Assembly (NCBI RefSeq): GCF_002101335.1
Contig: NZ_CP020773.1
Location: 1,302,001-1,366,000, forward strand
DNA length: 64,000 nucleotides
Source of the DNA: Staphylococcus lutrae
GTDB lineage: Bacteria > Bacillota > Bacilli > Staphylococcales > Staphylococcaceae
Reading direction: 5' to 3'
Within the stretch, counting starts at the first letter, position 1, and each line of letters starts with the position of its first letter. Positions 33,239-41,267 of the stretch are shown piece by piece. The notes below the pieces were generated by a model. That model was not told the origin of the DNA, did no database searches, and worked only from the letters and a program-made list of their open reading frames with translations. Both the position numbers and the translations under genes were made by a program.

Positions 33239-34250
33239 ATGAAGAAAAAGAGGAATAAAGCTTATCAAAAGTTAGATAATCCGAGTATTGAGTTTATCAA
33301 AAAAGAAGTAATGGATTATAAAAAGTCTCAAAATCTGGCGCCTAAAACTTTAGGAATATACAAAAGGCTTTTTACTGAGTTTTATGAGTTTTTCGGCAAA
33401 GATATTGATATTTTAATGATTAATCAAAGACAAGCAAGTGCATTTATCAACTACTTACTCAATGACAAAGTTTATTATTTAGATAGGTTTAACAATAGCG
33501 GTGAAATGCGTGGAATACAGCCGACAACCGTCAACACATATTTAAAAGCTTGTAAATCTGTTTATCAGACACTTATTGAGCTTGAGTATATTGAAGTTAA
33601 TCCGTTTCAAAAGCTAAAGTCAGTTAAAAAGGCAAAAGGAACGTGTTAAAACAATACTGGAAAAGGATATTAAGACGCTTCTGAATAGTTTGGATAAAGA
33701 GTACTATACAGACTTTAGAATGCTAGTAGCAATACACGTACTTTTGGACACAATGGGCAGAATCGAGGAAGTATTAAATATTAAAAGAAATGATATTGAT
33801 TTTGACGCATGCACAATATATTTTGGACAAACTAAAACGAATGAATACAGATTTGTCCCATTTAGTAAGATTACAAAAAAGTTACTGATTGAATTACTGG
33901 AAGAAAACAAATTTTTTGAAAGTGAATATGTATTTTTGACGCAGTACGGGACACAATTAACCACAAACAGCTTTAGAGCTTGCTTAAAAAGATACGTTAA
34001 AACGTTTAATATTAAAACAAACATTACACCGCATATGTTTAGGCATACCGCAGCTACAATGTTTTTACAGAATGGTGGTAATGTGCATATTTTACAAAAA
34101 ATATTGGGACACAAAAAGATAACAACGACTGAGATTTATACGCATTTAACTACAGACGACATCACAAATCAGTCTGAAAAATATGGAGCGGTTGTCAATA
34201 TGTCTAATAAGCGACAATACAATAAAATTAGAAACAAAAGGAGACGTTAA
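33239..34250 (+). pseudogene. int: Tyrosine recombinase/integrase, split by a +1 frameshift
   Basis: Two overlapping reading frames make one integrase of about 336 aa. The first (33239–33649) is the SAM-like core-binding domain. The second (open from about 33640 to 34250) is the catalytic domain, with R in TMGRIEEVLN, HMFRH, LGHKKITTTEIYTH and the final tyrosine. The frame changes near 33633–33636. Removing one A from CAAAAGG restores KKAKERVKT, typical linker sequence. All catalytic residues survive, so either the gene is freshly dead or the assembly has a homopolymer error. It probably catalysed insertion at ychF. Confidence 0.88.
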
Positions 34251-34348
34251 ATTAATTATAGTCATCAATACAACCTAAAATGTAGTAGCAACACAAATAA
34301 AAATTGCGTACAATTAATTATAAATAATTAAACAAAAGGAGAAAATGT

Positions 34349-34681
34349 ATGAAAAAATTATTATTAACGCTTACTGTTTTATTTATTGGAATTGTGTTGA
34401 GTGCTTGCACTGATTCAGAAATTAAGAAGTTAAATGGTAAATGGGAAGGATATGATGGTGCTGACAAGATAGTCATGGATATTAAAAATGGGAAAGTCAA
34501 GATTGTTAATTATGGAGAATCTGCGACAAAAGAAGAGGCAGAGAAGTTACCTTTAGAAGCAAAAATATATAAGGAAAATGAAACTCTGAAAATAATGAAT
34601 GAAGAGGGCGACGGTCAACAGTTTCAGGTAATTAATGACGTTATTGTGTTCGAAGGAGCATCATTCACAAGAGTAGATTAA
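34349..34681 (+). CDS. Small lipoprotein A of the element
   Basis: A 110-aa secreted protein with a lipoprotein signal peptide: MKKLLLTLTVLFIGIVLSAC, with the lipobox cysteine at residue 20. The mature part begins TDSEIKKLNGKWEGYDGADK and is a small, acidic, beta-rich-looking domain of unknown function. AAAAGGAG precedes the ATG. A broken paralogue of the same length and layout lies at 36625. It resembles the short 'NGKWEGYDG'-type lipoproteins of staphylococcal elements; no function is known to me. Confidence 0.85.
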   Translation: MKKLLLTLTVLFIGIVLSACTDSEIKKLNGKWEGYDGADKIVMDIKNGKVKIVNYGESATKEEAEKLPLEAKIYKENETLKIMNEEGDGQQFQVINDVIVFEGASFTRVD

Positions 34682-34881
34682 TTGTAGCTAAATTAAATCT
34701 AGTGCTATCAGTTAATGTTTTTACCTATTTAAAATAACAGTTAACAAACTTATTCCACAAAATTATAAATAATTCGAACTAAGTAGTTGATTTATCACGA
34801 TTTATAGCTTATATTATTCATATAGAACAAATGTTCGCATAAACAGAACAAAAGTTTGTATATAGTGGGAGGAATATTTTA

Positions 34882-35064
34882 ATGGCAAATGTAGCAGTAA
34901 AATTAGAAATCAACAATCAAATGAGTGAACAGGAAGCAAAAAATTTTCAGCAAGAAAAAATTGTTGATGTGATAACGTTGATTAGAGGCAAGTGGGGCAA
35001 TACAATTATTTTGAAGACTGAGGATAATTTTAAGGTTGAGTATGATGAGGGGGAATCAATATGA
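34882..35064 (+). CDS. Small hypothetical protein (60 aa)
   Basis: Begins MANVAVKLEINNQMSEQEAK behind a GGAGG-type site (gtgggaggaatattttaATG). It is soluble and mildly acidic with no recognised motif. Its end overlaps the start of the next gene by 4 bp, so the two form an operon closed by a terminator at 35314. It lies in a phage/plasmid-like context; it may be a regulatory or accessory protein, but nothing proves this. Confidence 0.65.
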   Translation: MANVAVKLEINNQMSEQEAKNFQQEKIVDVITLIRGKWGNTIILKTEDNFKVEYDEGESI

Positions 35065-35294
35065 TTTATAAAATTTATGCAGGTAAATACGAATACTTTA
35101 AGCCTTCAAGTATTGAAGAAGTGGAGTTTAATTTGAAAAAAATTATCGAGTTCAAGCGATACGACATGCTAGAAGTGTTGTTAAAAGATATTGAATCACT
35201 CAAAGCTAATGACTTTGAGCTATTCGAAAAATATGAAATATACGATTTAATGTTGGAAAAAGGGTTGTTTAAACAGTCGGCAAACAAAGATTAA
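35061..35294 (+). CDS. Small hypothetical protein (77 aa)
   Basis: Begins MIYKIYAGKYEYFKPSSIEE. It is helical-looking and rich in Lys/Glu, with the repeated pattern EVEFNLKKIIEF and LEVLLKDIESL. It overlaps the preceding 60-aa gene by 4 bp. There are no motifs and no family is recognised. Confidence 0.65.
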   Translation: MIYKIYAGKYEYFKPSSIEEVEFNLKKIIEFKRYDMLEVLLKDIESLKANDFELFEKYEIYDLMLEKGLFKQSANKD

Positions 35295-35313
35295 TATAAA
35301 AGTATTTAAAATG

Positions 35314-35345
35314 CACTGGCGGTCAAATGACTGTCAGTGTTTTTT
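35314..35345 (+). terminator. Intrinsic terminator after the small two-gene operon
   Basis: A 12-bp stem (CACTGGCGGTCA / TGACTGTCAGTG with two G–U pairs) around two loop bases, then six T, 20 bp after the stop codon. Confidence 0.88.
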
Positions 35346-36624
35346 ATAATGGAGTGATTGTGCATCAGTTACAAGCAAAAATTGAACATCATACATTTAG
35401 TAATCCAATACTACCCCCGTTCATTTACTGTATGCAAAAAGGTGATACCTTTTGAGTACTAAAATGACGTGTAGCAGTGTTTGCATGCAAATAAACAGAT
35501 GCAACAACTCAAAATTATGTGTTTTAATTATTTTTACACTCAATAAAACGTTAAAATGTACCGCTTCAAATGTGAGTTAATCATATCTCACATTGATTGT
35601 GCTTAAATTTTATAAAATGGCTGAAAATTTAGTGAATAAAAACACGCTTAACTTTAGTAGGTTAAAGTGTTAAAGTTTTTTAGCTTAGCATTTTAATTAT
35701 ATTTTTATCAACTTAAAGCTGTTTGTATAACATGTAGTAAGCGCACAAGTGTTAAAACTTGTTATTTTACCTTTTTACACTCTAAAAACAGCAATCTGCA
35801 CAATGATGGACAAAACGGCAAAATGTTGAAAAATATAAACATGGGATATACAAGGGATTTTATCGCCCTAGTTTTCGGATAAAATTGCGATTTTATTTAC
35901 TAACAATTAAAAGGTAAAAAATTAAAGCCGTACAAAGCGATATACTCAAATATAAAGCCATAAAACGATTATGAAAGTTTAATATCCCTCAGCATTAACA
36001 CGCTTATACGTGGCAATATGAGCTTGTAGCAAGCCGAGTGAAGCGGATTGTGTGGCTTGTAGCTTGTCTGTGTGTCTCTCATATCACATATCTGTTGTTG
36101 TGTTATTAATTAAATACAATTGATATATATGTTATTGCATTAAGGCACGTATGCCTATCATACAGTATGAAACTGTCATATATCATTTGTCATTATATCA
36201 CCGCTTCTGTATGCTTCCACACAGCCTCATATACGATGTTTATTAGTTTATAAGTCTAATTAATTAACACGCTCATATCACGTAAATATACGCTGATAGC
36301 CCATTAATTTTAGTTCAATCTTTGTGTCCTAATATTGCAGGTATGTATATCATTCAGACCAATTCAATTGCTTCATATCTTCTGAATCTGTACCTTATTA
36401 ACTTACCGCTTCTCTATGCTTTATTCTGTTGTCGTATACGCTGATATAAGCGATATAGCTTTTTAGTCACATATTAAATAGATGCTTTCTGACGTGCTTA
36501 TACAGCTTAAATAAGCTATGAAATGAAGCGGTATATTATTCTTCTTAAATATTGTATCTTATGTTGTTCGTACAAGTGTCGTACAATTTAGTTATGAATA
36601 ATAATAAATAGGAGGCTATGAATT
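35346..36624. other. 1.3-kb non-coding region with dispersed short repeats
   Basis: No gene-like frame is present on either strand. ACCGCTTC occurs at 35560–35567, 36200–36207 and 36405–36412 and inverted at 36525–36532. Two copies extend to 17 bp (ACCGCTTCTGTATGCTT and one-base variant). TATACGCTGATA occurs at 36287–36298 and 36435–36446. AATGTGAG/CTCACATT forms a hairpin at 35569–35594. A GCTTGTAG motif occurs twice around 36020–36070. Repeat spacing and AT-richness resemble an origin or partition region; this is inference. Confidence 0.6.
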
Positions 36625-36954
36625 ATGAAGAAAAATTGTTTTATCATTTAGTATCATTTTATTATCTATTATTTTAACTGGTTGTGTTGATAAAGAAATT
36701 AAGGAGTTGAATGGTGAATGGGAAAGTTATGATGGTAATAAGTTAAAACTTATAATTAAAAATGACAGCATGAATATTATTGAATATGACGATTATTCAA
36801 CCAAAGAGGAGGCAGAAAAAAGACCTCATAAAGCCAAAATAGTAAAAGAAGATGGGAAACTATACGGGATTGATTCAGAGGGAGATAAGGCTGTTTATAC
36901 CATGTTGGTGATTCGCTTGTTTCAGATGGTATTTTTTTCGAAAGAGTTAAATAG
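36625..36954 (+). pseudogene. Small lipoprotein B, paralogue of lipoprotein A, with two frameshifts
   Basis: Reading frames at 36625, 36707 and 36900–36954 join into a 110-codon relative of lipoprotein A. With one A removed from the run at 36631–36635 the start becomes MKKIVLSFSIILLSIILTGC, a lipobox signal peptide. The middle reads DKEIKELNGEWESYDGNK, matching A. A missing base near 36893–36903 is needed to reach HVGDSLVSDGIFFERVK. GGAGG lies upstream of the ATG. Either a decaying duplicate or sequencing error. Confidence 0.8.
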
Positions 36955-37014
36955 CTTAGTAAATTAAACCAGTCTATCCTCCACTCACAAAACACGTAAA
37001 TGGGCAAAAAGAAA

Positions 37015-37050
37015 AGGGAGTTAAGTTTATATAATTATAAAGCTAACTCC
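37015..37050 (-). terminator. Terminator of the toxin/immunity operon
   Basis: GGGAGTTA and TAACTCCC form a stem. On the minus strand it is followed by TTTTCTTTTT. It lies 60 bp beyond the stop of the immunity-like gene. Confidence 0.7.
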
Positions 37051-37109
37051 CAATTTCCATATGTTTCAATTACTTTTAACCTGTAACAATATAATTTAAA
37101 TATTTACGT

Positions 37110-37532
37110 TTATTGCTCTTGTTCTAATAAAATAATCTGATTAATAAAGTTGTCAAATACTTGCTTTTCTACATTTAGTCTTATTGACAATCCAGAGTCA
37201 GTAGATTCATTTTTATGCTTCAATCCAGAATCTAAGTTAACGTATATACAAAGCTCATCACTCTCATAGTCAATGACTGTCAATGATATATCAGGCTCTG
37301 TGAAATAAATGTCTGTTACAGGGAATGAATACTCTAAGTTTTTCAGAAAATCAATGTCGAAGTCAAAAACAGCTAATTCTGTTTCAGCTTTTTCATTTTC
37401 AAATTCAAGTACAGCGTCTAAATAATAAATCTTACTGTCCTCATCATTTTCTATTCTTTTGAGTTTTAAGGTTAATGAAGTATTACTTGATTCATATGAA
37501 GAATCTTGTAGTTTTATATTTTTTGAAATCAA
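37110..37532 (-). CDS. Acidic protein, putative immunity partner
   Basis: A 140-aa cytoplasmic protein with many Asp/Glu residues (for example ENDEDSKIYYLDAVLEFENE) and no signal peptide. It starts at a TTG one base after the stop of the secreted basic protein, with AAAGGG upstream, so the two are translationally linked. The arrangement (secreted basic C-terminal domain, then an acidic small protein) is that of toxin–immunity pairs. I do not recognise the family; the role is inferred from context and charge. Confidence 0.7.
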   Translation of the reverse strand: MISKNIKLQDSSYESSNTSLTLKLKRIENDEDSKIYYLDAVLEFENEKAETELAVFDFDIDFLKNLEYSFPVTDIYFTEPDISLTVIDYESDELCIYVNLDSGLKHKNESTDSGLSIRLNVEKQVFDNFINQIILLEQEQ

Positions 37533-37533
37533 A

Positions 37534-38043
37534 TTAATGACCCTTTCTCCATACTTTTTTAGGTTTCTTTTGCTTATAAGTTGTCACAACTTTGTTGCCT
37601 TTGATAACTAAAGTAGTACCTGTTTTCTTGTCGTATAAAATTTTAGCTCCTGTTTTCTTATCGGTGTATTTAGTACCATTTTTTAAGGTGTTTGCCATCA
37701 TATGCTTAGTAATACCTCTTTGTCCTGCTCTTTGCAAAGCGTGTTTAGATATTGATTTTACAAAAGTTTTTACACCTTGTTTAGCTAAAATTCCAAAAAC
37801 AGCTGAAGCTACAAAAGGGATTGCTGGAAGAACTCTTGGAATCATTACTGGTTCATCAGTGTCATCAAAAACAATATCTTTATTTTGAGCGATTTCTTCC
37901 TTAGTAAGTTCGATAGTGCGTGGGTCATTTTTTATTTCTTCTTGGCTTGGGTAGCCATTTGCTTCCGCAAAACCAAGAGTCGTGAAACTTACAATTAATG
38001 CAAAAACTATTAAAGTTGTTATGAATTTAGTTATTTTATTCAT
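37534..38043 (-). CDS. Secreted protein with DUF4258/BECR-like C-terminal domain, putative toxin
   Basis: A 169-aa protein. A Sec signal peptide covers residues 1–26 (MNKITKFITTLIVFALIVSF…GFAEA), then an acidic linker and a hydrophobic helix (residues about 69–88). The basic C-terminal domain contains SKHALQRAGQRGITKHMMAN, GAKILYDKKTGTTLVI and VVTTYKQ. That H-x4-R-x3-RGI…G…VVT-x-Y pattern resembles DUF4258 and small RNase-toxin folds. It starts at an ATG behind GGGG. Toxicity is inferred, not shown. Confidence 0.72.
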   Translation of the reverse strand: MNKITKFITTLIVFALIVSFTTLGFAEANGYPSQEEIKNDPRTIELTKEEIAQNKDIVFDDTDEPVMIPRVLPAIPFVASAVFGILAKQGVKTFVKSISKHALQRAGQRGITKHMMANTLKNGTKYTDKKTGAKILYDKKTGTTLVIKGNKVVTTYKQKKPKKVWRKGH

Positions 38044-38231
38044 ATTACACCCCTCGTTTAATCATAGCATATAGCAAACACGATATAAATAATAAATTTA
38101 TTAAAAGACGTTAGTTAATAATCTAAAAACTTTATAGATATTTTGTGAGGATAATAAAATTTTTCAAAAAAATAAAAGCCAAATGATAATAGTTGACTTA
38201 AAGAAAGAATGATGATATAATTAAAAATTTA
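38044..38231. other. Divergent promoter region of the toxin operon and structured RNA
   Basis: AT-rich non-coding DNA between the leftward toxin operon and the rightward RNA promoter at 38232. No further structure is recognised. Confidence 0.5.
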
Positions 38232-38261
38232 TTGACAATAAATGTTGTGTTATGTTATAAT
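38232..38261 (+). promoter_or_regulatory. Consensus sigma-A promoter
   Basis: Perfect TTGACA (38232–38237) and perfect TATAAT (38256–38261), separated by 18 bases. It drives transcription towards the structured RNA and the replication-type gene. Confidence 0.88.
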
Positions 38262-38267
38262 ACTCTT

Positions 38268-38439
38268 GTAATTAATTATGTCGACATTTTAATTGATTAC
38301 ACATACATATTCCCACACCTACTCTCTCCTAAAGGTTTATAAGTCTTTTACATATTTCCCTCTTGATAATTTACCTTTTTGCCAATCCATTACGAATAGC
38401 GCACTCGTAATGAAAGGTTTATATTGAGGGGGCTTTTTT
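38268..38439 (+). ncRNA. Structured RNA/leader ending in a rod-like terminator
   Basis: From the consensus promoter, transcription would run about 170 nt to a nested hairpin: CCCTC / GAGGG (38358–38362, 38426–38430), ACCTTT / AAAGGT (38373–38378, 38413–38418) and CATTACGA / TCGTAATG (38388–38395, 38405–38412). GGC and six T follow. It lies about 310 bp before the replication-type gene. It could be an attenuated leader or a free regulatory RNA. No known class is recognised. Confidence 0.65.
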
Positions 38440-38750
38440 GTATTCATATCTTAAGGGTAAATGTTAATGATAGCAGATTAATATTTGCAGGTAAGCCTTA
38501 TAGCCAACCAGTTTGTCACCTGTTGAGCTAAAGCTCACCAGTGACGCAAAGGGCAAGGGCTAAACAGTAAAGGGCTTAGAGACAAGTTACATAAGGTATA
38601 TGATTGTTTGCTACTGTCTGACAGTGTTATGTTACAAGTTTTGTATTATAAAAAATTAACGTACCATTCATCGACTAAAGGTAATATTATATATTAGAGG
38701 GTGAATGGTACGTTAATTTTCAAATTATATTAAAAAGGAAGTGTTGCGTA
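38440..38750. other. Leader/intergenic region before the replication-type gene, with 19-bp inverted repeat
   Basis: Non-coding. It contains the short palindrome TGAGCTAAAGCTCA (about 38523–38536). It also holds a perfect 19-bp inverted repeat at 38652–38670 and 38702–38720, sharing AACGTACCATTCA, that ends about 30 bp before the start codon. Such an element could be an operator, origin cruciform or attenuator. Confidence 0.65.
38652..38720 (+). repeat. Perfect 19-bp inverted repeat upstream of the replication-type gene
   Basis: Arms at 38652–38670 and 38702–38720 are exact reverse complements with a 31-base AT-rich spacer. The right arm ends in TTTT. Located between the structured RNA and the 444-aa protein. 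Confidence 0.85.
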
Positions 38751-40085
38751 TTGACCAATACACACAGAGTTGTTTTAGGGAACAAAAGAGAGATTGACAT
38801 TTCAATTGACAAGCTCAAGTCATTTGAAAATAATCAGGTTGAATCAAACATAGTATACTCAACAATTGATGAGGAGCTGTGGAGACGTCGAAATGGTAAG
38901 CTAAGCCAAAAGGATTATATTACTTGTGACAAGACAATAAGTCAATTTTTTACAGAATATTATAAGGTTCAGAATCAACAAGACAAACGCAAAAAGGATA
39001 TAATGTTTGGTGTTTTATATAATTCTGACGCAAGCCCAATTAAAAGGGAAGATAAACGAGGCAAAAAACCAGATGAACTGACAATTATTATCAGAATGAT
39101 TGTATTATCGGTACTTAAGAATAAGAAGATATCAACACATAATATGACATTATTCGATTGGCTTAGAAAATTTTATATTATAAATGATGGTTTTTATGCC
39201 GACTACAAGTCAGATAGGAACAACATATATAAATATAATTTGTTAGGATATATTGATAAAAGTGAATACCCATTTGATATTGATAGCTTAACAAAGCAGG
39301 AGAAACACAAAATGGTAAAGCAATATTATAATAATATTGTTGAGCTATTAAAAAATAAATTGAACGTTACGTTGAGAAAGTTTGAAAGTGACGGCTTAAT
39401 CTATTTACAAACTTATATGGTAGGAGTTAAAAAAGATGAAAATAAAAAAGGGAAACATTATGAACCTTATTTACTATCACCAAAAGAACTGAATAAATTG
39501 AAAGAATTAGAGTTAGATATCAAGGAAAAAATGAACCTACATCATTTGATTGGAAAAAGCTTATATGCGCATGAGGGCTTCAAAAAAGAGCTTAACAGAA
39601 GATTATTAGAAGATGGCTTAAAAACCGAGGAAACACATAATCACTTTAAATTTGTTTACAATACATATTCAATCAGTAAAGCATTTACAGATGTACAACT
39701 AAATAATTATATAAATCAAAATACATACATATCAAAAGCTATCGAAATTGAGCCCAAAGAGTTTATACATACATACCGAAATTTATTAAATGAAGCAATT
39801 TGTAACAAATATGATAGAGCTTCCGAAAGATATAAATCAGACATTACAAATAAATACACGTCTAAAACAATTGGTAACTTAGAGAGTCTCAAAGCTTTTA
39901 TCGACGACAAGCATCATATGATTGATACATATAATCAACAGGGCAAACAATTTAGCAAGATGATGTTATCCCAAAGACATCGAGATAATTTGTCGAAATT
40001 ATTTAATTTGCAAGTAGAAACCAAAGAAACAACAAGCACCGATGACAATTCATTTGTGCTAAATGAGAAAGACTTACCCTTTTAA
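38751..40085 (+). CDS. Putative plasmid/element replication protein with SSB-like C-terminal tip
   Basis: A 444-aa lysine-rich soluble protein starting at TTG behind AAGGAAG. I do not recognise a named Rep family, and no Walker motifs or relaxase HUH motif are seen. Residues about 80–130 and 290–380 are helical and basic, compatible with DNA binding. The last residues, VLNEKDLPF, closely resemble the SSB tail (SSB here ends DISDDDLPF) that recruits replication and repair proteins. Position beside repeats, RNA and palindromes suggests an initiator or primosome-loading function. This is inference. Confidence 0.55.
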   Translation: MTNTHRVVLGNKREIDISIDKLKSFENNQVESNIVYSTIDEELWRRRNGKLSQKDYITCDKTISQFFTEYYKVQNQQDKRKKDIMFGVLYNSDASPIKREDKRGKKPDELTIIIRMIVLSVLKNKKISTHNMTLFDWLRKFYIINDGFYADYKSDRNNIYKYNLLGYIDKSEYPFDIDSLTKQEKHKMVKQYYNNIVELLKNKLNVTLRKFESDGLIYLQTYMVGVKKDENKKGKHYEPYLLSPKELNKLKELELDIKEKMNLHHLIGKSLYAHEGFKKELNRRLLEDGLKTEETHNHFKFVYNTYSISKAFTDVQLNNYINQNTYISKAIEIEPKEFIHTYRNLLNEAICNKYDRASERYKSDITNKYTSKTIGNLESLKAFIDDKHHMIDTYNQQGKQFSKMMLSQRHRDNLSKLFNLQVETKETTSTDDNSFVLNEKDLPF

Positions 40086-40123
40086 TAAGCAGGTAATCCT
40101 TTCAGATGCAACATATTAAATTT

Positions 40124-40215
40124 TAAGAAGATGATTTCATATACATATATCATTAATTACATTTCACAACATATTGAACATAATGTCAATTATATTTTAC
40201 GAAATCATCTTCTTA
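40124..40215 (+). repeat. 15-bp inverted repeat with 62-base spacer
   Basis: TAAGAAGATGATTTC (40124–40138) and GAAATCATCTTCTTA (40201–40215) are exact reverse complements. They lie between the replication-type gene and the HNH gene. The right arm ends about 15 bp before the HNH ribosome site, so it could control HNH expression or terminate the upstream transcript. Confidence 0.8.
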
Positions 40216-40246
40216 TTATAAATGAATTTTAAGGAGATTAATACAT

Positions 40247-41071
40247 ATGAACAAACAGAAAATAAAGTGGCTTAATGCTTTAATCAAAAAGAAGAAGGCT
40301 AAAAGATTACACTACTATTCTGATGTTGTTATTACGAATGATAAACAATTTTACGATATTACAACAGGTGAGCAGTTAATATCACATAAAAACAAATTAG
40401 CATTAAAAAAGCAAGTCGGTGAGGTACACACAATTAATGTTAATAATTGTTATAAGTTTTATTTTGAAATCAAGTCGCAAAGAAAGCGAGCAATCATAAA
40501 GAACAAACTTTATATCGCTAAAAATAATAGTGGTGTTAAATGTGAGTGGGACATGCGGACGTATACAGTTACACCACAACATAAGTTGGGTAGTATTGTA
40601 ATACTCGATGAAGATGAGGAAGTACGACAATTAGAACCATACCACGTTAAAGCATTGCTAGCACAAACTAACAGTAAACTTAACGATGAGGAAATCAATG
40701 AAAGTGATATTTACAGATATTTGCAAGTATCGAATAAAGGGCGTCTAATGTATGGTACAGTGTTTAACAAAAAATTAACTGGTTTACACAATAGAAGTCA
40801 TACAGCGCCATACAAAAACCATAATTTAAAAATAGTAAAGGATAAATCAATTTTAATGTATGCACACAGAATCATGGCAATTGTATTTCTATGGGAACAG
40901 TATCAAGCACTATTAGATAAAGGTGTACCGCATCATTTAATTGTTGTTAATCATCGAGACGCCAATAAGCATAATAATAATTTGAGTAATTTGGAGTGGG
41001 TTACAACCGCTGAAAATAACAGACATGCACGTGAATACTATAAAAACAAGCATATTGACGAAAACAATTAA
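40247..41071 (+). CDS. HNH endonuclease (homing-type)
   Basis: A 274-aa protein with AAGGAG before its ATG. The C-terminal part has an HNH_3-type core: IVVNHRDANKHNNNLSNLEW followed by VTTAENNRHA, with the metal-binding His and Asn residues intact. The N-terminal two thirds is basic and may give DNA recognition. Free-standing HNH proteins like this are common in phages and plasmids as homing endonucleases. The target is unknown. Confidence 0.85.
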   Translation: MNKQKIKWLNALIKKKKAKRLHYYSDVVITNDKQFYDITTGEQLISHKNKLALKKQVGEVHTINVNNCYKFYFEIKSQRKRAIIKNKLYIAKNNSGVKCEWDMRTYTVTPQHKLGSIVILDEDEEVRQLEPYHVKALLAQTNSKLNDEEINESDIYRYLQVSNKGRLMYGTVFNKKLTGLHNRSHTAPYKNHNLKIVKDKSILMYAHRIMAIVFLWEQYQALLDKGVPHHLIVVNHRDANKHNNNLSNLEWVTTAENNRHAREYYKNKHIDENN

Positions 41072-41120
41072 TACATACTTACAGTACATTGCCATTTCGG
41101 TAGTGTGCTATTTATTTTGT

Positions 41121-41247
41121 AAAAGTCTAAAAATGTTAAGTTATGGACACTAAATAATACCGCTTCAAATTGCTATATTTAGTGGTTGATTTTAGTCTAA
41201 AAATTAGTTTATAATCAAAAGTTCAAAAATTAGTTATATTTTAGACT
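41121..41247 (+). repeat. Repeats upstream of the resolvase (possible res site)
   Basis: AGTCTAAAA occurs at about 41124–41132 and 41194–41202 and inverted (TTTTAGACT) at 41239–41247. AAAAATTAGTT occurs directly at about 41200 and 41225. One ACCGCTTC copy lies at 41159–41166. Clustered repeats just before a serine resolvase gene resemble a resolution site; function inferred. Confidence 0.5.
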
Positions 41248-41267
41248 TTTAGAAAGAGTGATGAATA

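Noticed and set aside
33600..33660. Programmed -1 frameshift in the integrase at TTAAAAAAGG-type slippery sequence (A AAA AAG present in frame).
   Set aside because: The C-terminal half lies in the +1 frame, not -1; the -1 frame meets a stop within 20 codons. A simple extra A further on explains the break.
35346..36624. CRISPR array in the repeat-rich gap of the element.
   Set aside because: Repeats are short, unequal in spacing and partly inverted; no regular repeat–spacer pattern and no cas genes.
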